DNA of 25,188 bases from assembly GCA_002343505.1 (NCBI GenBank), contig DDQZ01000089.1:1-25188 (forward strand), written 5' to 3'. The DNA comes from Verrucomicrobiaceae bacterium UBA2429 (lineage in GTDB: Bacteria > Verrucomicrobiota > Verrucomicrobiia > Verrucomicrobiales > Verrucomicrobiaceae). This document shows positions 15,779 to 21,823 of this stretch, one piece after another (position 1 is the first letter of the stretch; each line of letters begins with the position of its first letter). The notes under the pieces are model-generated. The model worked only from the letters and a program-made list of their open reading frames with translations. It did not search any database and was not told where the DNA came from. Made by a program: the position numbers and the translations under genes.

Positions 15779-16464
15779 CGGGGACCGGCTGGGCAAAATA
15801 CATCCCGATACCAGCTGCGCAAGGCTGCCGCCTGAGCACGGGACTCGGCTGGCAACTTCGACACGGGCCGCATGAGTTCCAGCTTTTCCACATAAAACAG
15901 AACCTTTTCCGGCCCCTCGGGTGGGTCGCGGTGGGTGTTCTTTGCCTGCCACATGGCCCAGCACTCTTCGATGGTGGTAATGCTCTGCGTGCATAGTTGG
16001 TGGATGTCTCGAAGATCACGCGGTGCACCACGCTCGACCAGCGCTGTCATCTTCGACGCCACATTGTCCCGCAGCGTCTCAATCCACAGCGGCTGCCATT
16101 CCGCCGGCACCGGTTCATCGAGGTAAAGGCCGCGCTTGCTGATCTGGAATGAAAACTCCTTCTGGCCTCCTCGCATGAGTTCCAGACTTTCGGTTTCTCC
16201 CCAAGTTCTCCGCCGGTAGTCGAGGCCGTGCCTTGCGGCGAGAGACTTCATGGCCCCCTCGACAAAGGCGAGAACCTCGGACCGGGGCGACTCGCGCCAC
16301 CAAGCATCCAGATCGACCGTTTCGCGATATTCAAGGTAGTGGCTCAGCGCCACGCCACCACCGAGCACGATTTCCGCCGCCTCCGCATGACCCGCGAGGC
16401 TCTCCAGCAGCTCGCGGGAGAAGGGATTCAGGTTTTGCGGGGGCTTGGGACGGATGTTCTGCAT
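15775..16464 (-). CDS. AbiEii/AbiGii-type nucleotidyltransferase
   Basis: A 229-residue cytoplasmic protein of the nucleotidyltransferase superfamily related to the AbiEii toxin of type IV toxin-antitoxin and phage-abortive systems. The motif GGGVALSHYLEY (35-46) is followed by the metal-binding VDLDAWW with Asp51 and Asp53. Downstream, ASKMTALVERGAPRDLRDIHQL matches the conserved lysine and RD..D region of AbiEii proteins. The usual upstream antitoxin gene (AbiEi) is absent. Instead the gene is followed by a coupled 107-residue gene of unknown type. It is divergent from DUF1552 no. 2, with an 85-base spacer containing a hairpin and the ECF promoter of that gene. The fold is fairly sure; activity as a toxin is inference. 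Confidence 0.78.
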   Translation of the reverse strand: MQNIRPKPPQNLNPFSRELLESLAGHAEAAEIVLGGGVALSHYLEYRETVDLDAWWRESPRSEVLAFVEGAMKSLAARHGLDYRRRTWGETESLELMRGGQKEFSFQISKRGLYLDEPVPAEWQPLWIETLRDNVASKMTALVERGAPRDLRDIHQLCTQSITTIEECWAMWQAKNTHRDPPEGPEKVLFYVEKLELMRPVSKLPAESRAQAAALRSWYRDVFCPAGPR

Positions 16465-16465
16465 T

Positions 16466-16484
16466 GCCGGGCAGTTTGCCCGGC
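16466..16484. promoter_or_regulatory. Inverted repeat between divergent genes
   Basis: GCCGGGCA, three bases, TGCCCGGC (perfect 8-base arms), immediately upstream of the AbiEii-like start codon (minus) and 30 bases upstream of the ECF promoter on the plus strand. It could be an operator for the minus-strand pair; a chance hairpin is possible. Confidence 0.4.
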
Positions 16485-16513
16485 ATGATTGCCTTTCTCA
16501 AGAGCGGGCTTTG

Positions 16514-16543
16514 TGTCAGTTTCCCCTCCTCAACACCGTTTCA
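16514..16543 (+). promoter_or_regulatory. ECF-type promoter of DUF1552 gene no. 2
   Basis: TGTCAGT (16514-16520), 16 bases, CGTTTC (from 16537). The C of CGTT is 13 bases before ATG 16550, again leaving essentially no leader. The site supports the choice of that start codon. Confidence 0.7.
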
Positions 16544-16549
16544 CCCGTC

Positions 16550-17878
16550 ATGAGCACCTTCACCACGCGCAAAGCTTTGTCCCGCCGCCATCTGCTGCGC
16601 GGCGTGGGGGCGACGTTGTCGCTGCCGTTTCTGGAGGCGATGATCCCGGCCGCCACGGCGGCGAATCGGGTGGCGCAGCCAGCAAAACGACTGAGCTACA
16701 TTTACATCCCGATGGGCACGGATCACTCGCGGTGGAATCTCGGCGCGACGAGCACACTGGAGCAGCTTTCGCCGATTTTGAAGTCGCTGGAGCCGGTGCG
16801 GCAGCATTGCGCGGTCGTTTCGAACCTCGAACTCGAGCCCGCCTATCCCGGCACGCATGCCACATCGAATGCCAGCTTCCTCAGCGCTGCGCGAGTGAAG
16901 CACACGGAGAGCAGCGACTACTACAATGGCACCACCGCCGACCAGATCGCCGCGAAGGCCATCGGGCAGCAGACGCAACTGCCGTCGCTCGAACTCGCGA
17001 TGGACCTCATGCAGGTCGTCGGCCAGTGCGACAACGGCTACGCCTGCGTGTATCAAAACAATCTGTCGTGGTCCTCTCCCACCACGCCGTTGCCGGCCGA
17101 GGCGCATCCTCGGCTCGTGTTTGAGCAGCTCTTTGGCGATGGCGGCAGCAAAACGGATCGCCAGGCCGCATTGGAGCGACGGGCGAGCTTGCTCGACTTC
17201 ATCAAGGACGACATGCAGCGTCTCGCGAAGCAACTCGGCCCGCAGGATCGAGATCGTGTGAATCAATACCTCGACAGCATCCGCGAGGTCGAGCGCCGCA
17301 TCGAAAAAGCGCAGGCCTCCGTCGCGGAAAACGAGCTGCCGGATCTCTCGCGACCGAGCGGCGTGCCTGCGAGCTACGCGGAGCATGCGCGGCTCATGTT
17401 TGACCTCCAGCTCCTCGCCATACAGGGCGATGTCACGCGTGTCATCACCTTCCAGCTCGCCCGCGAGACCTCGAACCGCACCTATCCCGAGATCGGCGTC
17501 AGCGATCCGCATCATCCCCTCAGCCATCACGGCAACGATCCGGCCAAGATCGAGCGCATGTCGAAGATCAATGCCTTCCACGTCAGCCTCTTCGCCGAAT
17601 ACCTCGCCAAACTCGCCTCTGTGAAGGAAGGCGACGGCACGCTGCTCGATCACACGCTGCTCCTCTACGGCAGCGGCATGGGCAATCCGAACGTCCACGA
17701 CCACACCAACCTCCCCATCATCGTCGCCGGTGGTGCAAGCACTGGCGTCAAAGGCAGCCGCCACCTGCGAAATGATAAAACCATCCCGCTCGCGAATCTG
17801 CATCTCACGCTGCTCGACAAGGCAGGCGTGAAGCTGGACAAGTTCGGAGATAGCAGCGGAATCATCGAGGTGCTGTGA
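16550..17878 (+). CDS. Tat-exported DUF1552 protein, no. 2
   Basis: A 442-residue DUF1552 protein. The twin-arginine signal SRRHLLRGVGATLSLPFLEAM is at about 11-31 (read as SRRHLLR followed by a hydrophobic run). Family features are YIYIPMGTDHSRW (about 54-66), a VVSNLELEPAYPGTHA segment, FEQLFGDGG, a helical DRVNQYLDSIREVERRIEKAQ region, and the C-terminal LLDHTLLLYGSGMGNPNVHDH with LPIIVAGG. The frame is open from 16445, but the Tat signal and the promoter at 16514-16543 support ATG 16550. Unlike no. 1 it has no adjacent DUF1592 partner in the window. Its 3' end overlaps the converging HNH gene by 17 bases. It is presumably co-expressed with the first operon through the shared promoter type. 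Confidence 0.88.
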   Translation: MSTFTTRKALSRRHLLRGVGATLSLPFLEAMIPAATAANRVAQPAKRLSYIYIPMGTDHSRWNLGATSTLEQLSPILKSLEPVRQHCAVVSNLELEPAYPGTHATSNASFLSAARVKHTESSDYYNGTTADQIAAKAIGQQTQLPSLELAMDLMQVVGQCDNGYACVYQNNLSWSSPTTPLPAEAHPRLVFEQLFGDGGSKTDRQAALERRASLLDFIKDDMQRLAKQLGPQDRDRVNQYLDSIREVERRIEKAQASVAENELPDLSRPSGVPASYAEHARLMFDLQLLAIQGDVTRVITFQLARETSNRTYPEIGVSDPHHPLSHHGNDPAKIERMSKINAFHVSLFAEYLAKLASVKEGDGTLLDHTLLLYGSGMGNPNVHDHTNLPIIVAGGASTGVKGSRHLRNDKTIPLANLHLTLLDKAGVKLDKFGDSSGIIEVL

Positions 17879-18287
17879 TGAGCACTCCGGCTTCGATCAA
17901 CCACCTCCGCTCCTCTACCTTCTCGGGAGCGTTGAGTTGAAGCAGGTTGGCCGTGACGCGGCCTGTGGCTGTCTTTCCTTTGATGAAGCCACCACGCAGT
18001 TCGAAATGCTCACTCCAGGCATCCAGACGTGGATGAAACAGCGCGGTGAGCCGACCATCTAAAGGGTCGATGGAGGACAAATCGGAACCCTTGGCCTGAT
18101 TGCAGAGGATGAAGGATAGGGCCAGATTTTCCTCCGTGGTCTGGCCGCCGTGCTTTTGCGCGATGATGTGATCCACATGATGCGTGTTGAAGCTAAACTG
18201 CTCCGGCAACAGGCAGTATTCACAGGCTTCGTGCGCACGATCACGCACGAGACGCCTGACATCTGCCGGGATGTGCGCTGCGCTCAT
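17862..18287 (-). CDS. HNH endonuclease-like protein
   Basis: 141 residues, cytoplasmic. A zinc-type pair CEYC is at 22-25. The HNH core HHVDHIIAQKHGG (36-48, Asp39/His40) is followed by NLALSFILCNQAKGSDLS (54-71), where CN..KG is typical of the family. The C-terminal half is less conserved. It belongs to small stand-alone HNH nucleases; DNA cleavage is inferred from the intact motif. It is translationally coupled (ATGA at 18284-18287) to the preceding 117-residue gene, as in many small two-gene cassettes. The stop lies inside the 3' end of the converging DUF1552 gene, a compact arrangement suggesting insertion or close packing. Confidence 0.85.
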   Translation of the reverse strand: MSAAHIPADVRRLVRDRAHEACEYCLLPEQFSFNTHHVDHIIAQKHGGQTTEENLALSFILCNQAKGSDLSSIDPLDGRLTALFHPRLDAWSEHFELRGGFIKGKTATGRVTANLLQLNAPEKVEERRWLIEAGVLITAPR

Positions 18288-18637
18288 GCGGGCTTGAGCT
18301 TCAGTGCTGCTTTGGCCTTCGCCACCCGCACGAGGTGCTCGACTCGCTTGATCTCATCCCACTCAGCCTGCTCCTCCAGCGTCAAGCCTATCTCGCTGTT
18401 CTTCCTCAGCAGCGCCTCGGCACGTTCCGATGCCTCCGCCGAAGGACGAAGCGCTAGCACCTCCTGCGGAGAAGGCAGGGCAGCGAGCATCTCGGTCACA
18501 TCGCTCAACTGCTGAACCTCTCGATGTTGCGCTCCACGCCAGCGTTTCAGACCTGCCGTCAGCACGGCGACGAGGTCCGTTTCGTTCTTTGGCATGTAGG
18601 CCGCCAGTTCGTCAGGAACATTCAAGGTCAAGGTCAT
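18284..18637 (-). CDS. Small antitoxin-like partner of the HNH gene
   Basis: 117 residues. The start MTLTLNVPDELAAYMP, followed by a basic helix (VLTAGLKRWRG), resembles a short ribbon-helix-helix-like N-terminus of addiction-module antitoxins. The remainder is a charged helical region (SAEASERAEALLRKN, EEQAEWDEIKRVEHL) and a lysine-rich end. ATG 18637 is chosen; an in-frame GTG at 18661 would add eight residues. Similar small genes occur upstream of HNH genes in other bacteria (from memory, not checked). The ATGA overlap with the HNH gene indicates coupled expression. Role as antitoxin or DNA-binding partner is inference. Confidence 0.72.
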   Translation of the reverse strand: MTLTLNVPDELAAYMPKNETDLVAVLTAGLKRWRGAQHREVQQLSDVTEMLAALPSPQEVLALRPSAEASERAEALLRKNSEIGLTLEEQAEWDEIKRVEHLVRVAKAKAALKLKPA

Positions 18638-18683
18638 GCCCTGAGTTTGCACGACTGGCACGGAATCGGCAAGCCATCATTCC

Positions 18684-18712
18684 TGTCAGGAGACGAGCGC
18701 ACCGAGCGTTGC
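18684..18712 (+). promoter_or_regulatory. ECF-type promoter of the ankyrin gene
   Basis: TGTCAGG (18684-18690), 16 bases, CGTTGC (18707-18712). The C of CGTT is 15 bases before ATG 18722. The site supports that start over the upstream in-frame ATG at 18524, which lies antisense within the antitoxin-like gene. Confidence 0.72.
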
Positions 18713-18721
18713 TACCTGAGC

Positions 18722-20215
18722 ATGCCGTGGACCCTCCCAGCTATCGTTCTTCTCTTTTCCAGCCTCACACTGGCGAGGGCGTTTACTGACCTCCCCGCAT
18801 GCGCCGAAAAACAGGACTGGGACGCCGTTTCCGCTCAAATTGCCTCCAAGGCCGATTTGAATGCCGCGCAGGCCGATGGAGCGACGGCGCTGCACTGGGC
18901 GGCTTACCATGACAAGGCCGAGATCGTCGAAAAGCTGCTCGCAGCGGGCGCGGAGGCCGATGTGGCGAATCGTTATGGCATCACGCCGTTGCTGCTCGCG
19001 TGTGAAAATGGCAGTGAAGGCATCGTGCGGGCGCTTTTGAAAGCGGGGGCCGATCCGCAGGCGAAAAGACGTGGTGGTGAGACCGCGCTCATGATTGCCA
19101 GCCGCACGGGTCGAGTCGGCGCGGTGGCGGCCTTGCTCGAAAAAGGCGCGAAAGTGGACGCGCAGGATCGTGAGGATCAAACCGCGCTCATGTGGGCTGC
19201 GGCGGAAGGTCATGCGGAGGTCATCGACTTGCTCGTGAAGCACGGCGCGAAGGTCGATCATCGGCTCAAATCGGGCTTCACGGCTTTTTTGTTCGCCGCA
19301 CGCGAGGGAAAGAGCGCGGCGGTGAAGAAGCTGCTTCAACTCGGTGCCGATGTGCATGACGCCATCGATACGAAAGAGTTCACCGGAGGCCGCGACGCGC
19401 CGAATGGCACCAGCGCGGTGCTTTTGGCCGCGGAGAATGGCCACTTCGAGCTGGCGATGGATCTCATCCGCGCCGGAGCCGATCCGAATGACATGCGCAA
19501 CGGCTTCACCGCGCTGCACACGATCACCTGGGTGCGCAAGCCGCCGCATGGCGATGACGAGGCCGGCCAGCCGCCGCCGGACACGCATGGCAAACTGAGC
19601 AGCCTCGATTTCATCCGCGAGATCGTAAAGGCGGGCGCCAAGGTCGATGCCACGCTCGCCAAAGTAGCCAAGGCAAAGGCGTTTGGCGCGATCAACTTCC
19701 ACGGAGCCACGCCTTTTCTGCTCGCCTGCCGAAACGCCGATCTGGAAATGATGAAGCTGCTCGTCGAACTCGGCGCGGACCCGCACAAGCCCAACGCCGA
19801 CGGCTCCACGCCGCTCATGGCCGCTGCGGGTCTCGGCTGCTACGCGCCCGATGAAGAAGCCGGAACGGAAGATGAATGCGTGGCGGCTTGCAATTACCTC
19901 ATCAGCCTCGGCGCGGAAGTGAATGCGGTGGACAATAAGAACCAGACCGCCATGCACGGCGCGGCCTATAAAAGCCTGCCGAAGGTCGCCCAACTCCTTG
20001 CCGCGAAAGGCGCGAAGATTGCCGTGTGGAATCAAAAGAACGATCGCGGCTGGACACCGTTGCTCATCGCGCAAGGCTTCCGCCCCGGAAATTTCAAACC
20101 CAGCGTGCCCACCATCACTGCCATCAGCGAGATCATGCGTGCGAATGGCATCGAGCCACCACCAGCGCCAGATCGCGACGCTTTGCCGAAGAAGAAGGGC
20201 TATGAGCAGCGATGA
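18722..20215 (+). CDS. Secreted ankyrin-repeat protein
   Basis: A 497-residue exported protein. Signal peptide 1-20 (MPWTLPAIVLLFSSLTLARA) is followed almost entirely by about ten ankyrin repeats, with recognisable units such as DGATALHWAAYHDKAEIVEKL, YGITPLLLACENGS, EDQTALMWAAAEGHAEVIDLL, NGTSAVLLAAENGHFEL and HGATPFLLACRNADLEMMKLL (each quoted in part). Two repeats carry insertions, a proline/glycine-rich one near residues 275-290 and an acidic one near 380-388. The C-terminus is basic. Ankyrin arrays bind proteins, so a scaffold role in the periplasm or outside is likely; the partner is unknown. The promoter match links it to the ECF regulon, and the SGNH gene follows 84 bases downstream with palindrome copy C between them. 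Confidence 0.88.
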   Translation: MPWTLPAIVLLFSSLTLARAFTDLPACAEKQDWDAVSAQIASKADLNAAQADGATALHWAAYHDKAEIVEKLLAAGAEADVANRYGITPLLLACENGSEGIVRALLKAGADPQAKRRGGETALMIASRTGRVGAVAALLEKGAKVDAQDREDQTALMWAAAEGHAEVIDLLVKHGAKVDHRLKSGFTAFLFAAREGKSAAVKKLLQLGADVHDAIDTKEFTGGRDAPNGTSAVLLAAENGHFELAMDLIRAGADPNDMRNGFTALHTITWVRKPPHGDDEAGQPPPDTHGKLSSLDFIREIVKAGAKVDATLAKVAKAKAFGAINFHGATPFLLACRNADLEMMKLLVELGADPHKPNADGSTPLMAAAGLGCYAPDEEAGTEDECVAACNYLISLGAEVNAVDNKNQTAMHGAAYKSLPKVAQLLAAKGAKIAVWNQKNDRGWTPLLIAQGFRPGNFKPSVPTITAISEIMRANGIEPPPAPDRDALPKKKGYEQR

Positions 20216-20225
20216 CCGCCTTTCC

Positions 20226-20284
20226 GTGAAACAGACACTCCTGTCTGTTTTCTCCCGAACCACAGACAAGAGTGTCTGTGTCAC
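20226..20284. repeat. Palindromic element, copy C (intergenic)
   Basis: Arms 20226-20248 and 20262-20284 around a 13-base loop; cores CAGACACTCCTGTCTG and CAGACAAGAGTGTCTG. It lies between the co-directional ankyrin and SGNH genes, starting 11 bases after the ankyrin stop and ending 15 bases before the next ATG, so it may attenuate or process the joint transcript. Confidence 0.88.
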
Positions 20285-20299
20285 TTTCCACAAGACCTC

Positions 20300-21211
20300 A
20301 TGAAACTCCACCTTCTCTTCGCTTACCTCCTGCTACCCGTTGCTTCGCTTTGGGCTGATGCCCAAACTACTTTGCTCTTCGCCGGCAGCAGCAGCATGTA
20401 TTGGAACGATTTGCCGCGCGAAGTTGCAAAGCTCGTCGATGGCAAAATCGCCGGTCACCTCGGCGAACAGGTCATTCCCGAAGCCGTGGGCCGCAGCGGC
20501 AGTGACATCCGCGTGTATCTGGAGCCCGGCTTCAATCGCTACGAATACGGCGTGAAGCCCGGACAAAGCTTCCTCGACAAAATCGCCACGGAGAAGCCCG
20601 ACATCGTGCCGATGATGGTCGTGTGCCGTTTCATCATGGGCGACGACGCGCCGACGAATGGCAACCCCGACCACGCCACGGCCATCACCCGCTACTGCGA
20701 GGCCATCCGCGCCGCCGGAGGCGAGCCGATGTTTTATGAGATGGGCTGGGGCAAGACCGAACGCGAGGCCGAGGGCCGCCAGCGCATCCTCGAACTCGCC
20801 AAGAAGAACAAGGTCACTCTCTTCGCACCCTGCTCCACGGCTTGGGCGCGTGTCTATGCCGAGAAACCCGATCTCGCTCTCCAGCATCCGCAGGACAACG
20901 CGCATCCCGGCGATGCAGGCCACTTTTTGAACCTCGCCTGTTTCTACGCCGCGCTCACGCGTGAATCGCCCGTCGGCAAACTGCCGCGCACCTACCCCGT
21001 CTGGCCCCACGGCAAGTATGAGGCCGATGAAGCCAAGCTAGCCGCCTTCCAGCCCGATGCCTACCAGGCGAAGATGGCGAAGTGGATGTTCAAACACATG
21101 TCCATGCACGCCACGGCCACTTTGGACGATGAAACGGCCTGTTACCTCGAAACCGTGGCTTGGGAGACTTGGCAGGCCGTGAGCCAGACACTCCTGTCTG
21201 GCCAAAAGTGA
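20300..21211 (+). CDS. Secreted SGNH/GDSL-hydrolase-like protein
   Basis: A 303-residue exported protein. Signal peptide 1-20 (MKLHLLFAYLLLPVASLWAD), then a block-I-like GSSSMYWNDL with Ser30-32. GRSGSD (64-69) and a C-terminal block V, QDNAHPGDAGHFL, follow; Asp199 and His202 there keep the DxxH spacing of SGNH esterases. The catalytic set looks plausible, but the GDSL block is atypical (GSSS), so substrate and activity are unknown; a carbohydrate esterase is one possibility. The last eleven or so residues (AVSQTLLSGQK) are encoded by palindrome copy D, which also provides the TGA. The native C-terminus has therefore probably been replaced or extended. No separate promoter of the ECF type precedes it, so it may be co-transcribed with the ankyrin gene. 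Confidence 0.78.
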   Translation: MKLHLLFAYLLLPVASLWADAQTTLLFAGSSSMYWNDLPREVAKLVDGKIAGHLGEQVIPEAVGRSGSDIRVYLEPGFNRYEYGVKPGQSFLDKIATEKPDIVPMMVVCRFIMGDDAPTNGNPDHATAITRYCEAIRAAGGEPMFYEMGWGKTEREAEGRQRILELAKKNKVTLFAPCSTAWARVYAEKPDLALQHPQDNAHPGDAGHFLNLACFYAALTRESPVGKLPRTYPVWPHGKYEADEAKLAAFQPDAYQAKMAKWMFKHMSMHATATLDDETACYLETVAWETWQAVSQTLLSGQK

Positions 21212-21267
21212 TGCTGGCACTCCTGTCTGCATTCTGGGAGACAAACAGACAAGAGCGCCTGTTTCAC
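21179..21267. repeat. Palindromic element, copy D (two left arms, one right arm)
   Basis: Left-arm units at 21179-21201 and 21208-21230 and a right arm at 21245-21267 (CAGACAAGAGCGCCTG core). It looks like a truncated copy followed by a complete one. The first unit encodes the C-terminus of the SGNH-like protein and the second supplies its stop. The right arm ends on the base before the -35-like box of the ECF sigma gene. Confidence 0.82.
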
Positions 21268-21297
21268 TGTCAGGCCGCGCTGACTTCATCCGTTGCC
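21268..21297 (+). promoter_or_regulatory. ECF-type promoter of the sigma/FecR operon (autoregulatory candidate)
   Basis: TGTCAGG (21268-21274), 16 bases, CGTTGCC (21291-21297), with CGTT 14 bases before ATG 21305. Boxes, spacing and start distance are the same as at 9127-9156, although the spacers differ in sequence, as expected for a sigma factor recognising its own promoter. Confidence 0.75.
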
Positions 21298-21304
21298 CAG
21301 AGAC

Positions 21305-21823
21305 ATGCCACTCGATCACGAAACCATCTTGAAACACCTCTTTGAGGCCAGGCAGCGGCTCAGCGGGGTGGCGTGGCTCATGGTGCGGGATGCGCAGGCG
21401 GCGGAGGATCTGTTTCAAAACGTCGCGCTGAAGTCGGTGACGAAGAATGTGGCCTTCGAGCACGAGGGCGCGCTGCTTTCGTGGGCGATGGTCTCGATCA
21501 AGCGCGAGTCCATCGACTGGCTGCGCAAGCGCAAGCCTGAGACACTCGGCCTGGAGCCGGAGGTGCTTGATTTGATCAGCGAGGAGTGGTCCGCGCATCC
21601 GCAGCCCGAGGGCCAGCGCATGGAGGCGCTGCGAGAGTGCCTGGCTTCCGTGCCGGAGAAGTCTCGTCAGCTTCTGCATCTGCGCTACTTCGACGGGCAT
21701 TCGTGTGATGAAGTCGCGCGGAAGGTCGGGGCGAATGTCGATGCGGTTTATCAAAGGCTCTCGCGGCTGCATCGGCAGCTCAAGCAGTGTGTGGAGCAGC
21801 GGCTGAAACCAGCAACACCATGA
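21305..21823 (+). CDS. ECF-type RNA polymerase sigma factor
   Basis: 172 residues, with only sigma regions 2 and 4, as in extracytoplasmic-function factors of the Rhodopirellula/Verrucomicrobium group. Region 2 covers about 8-78, with DAQAAEDLFQNVALK (2.1/2.2) and LLSWAMVSIKRESIDWLRKRK (2.3/2.4, quoted in two overlapping parts). Region 4 covers about 112-165, with LASVPEKSRQLLHLRYFDG and the helix-turn-helix SCDEVARKVGANVDAVYQRL. ATG 21305 is preferred to TTG 21293, which overlaps the -10-like box. The stop overlaps the FecR start (ATGA at 21820-21823), a typical sigma/regulator pair. The promoter immediately upstream is shared with three or four other genes in the window, so this is the likely regulator of the cluster. 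Confidence 0.92.
   Translation: MPLDHETILKHLFEARQRLSGVAWLMVRDAQAAEDLFQNVALKSVTKNVAFEHEGALLSWAMVSIKRESIDWLRKRKPETLGLEPEVLDLISEEWSAHPQPEGQRMEALRECLASVPEKSRQLLHLRYFDGHSCDEVARKVGANVDAVYQRLSRLHRQLKQCVEQRLKPATP

Noticed and set aside
16541..17803. 420-codon minus-strand frame opposite DUF1552 no. 2
   Set aside because: Antisense shadow of a clear Tat-signal DUF1552 gene, with an Arg/Ala/Val-rich composition and no domains.
18235..18261. CCTGACA at 18255-18261, the reverse complement of the ECF -35-like box
   Set aside because: The base pattern expected 16 bases away (AACG) is absent and the site is inside the HNH gene.
18686..20311. 541-codon minus-strand frame opposite the ankyrin gene
   Set aside because: Antisense shadow caused by regular ankyrin codon patterns.
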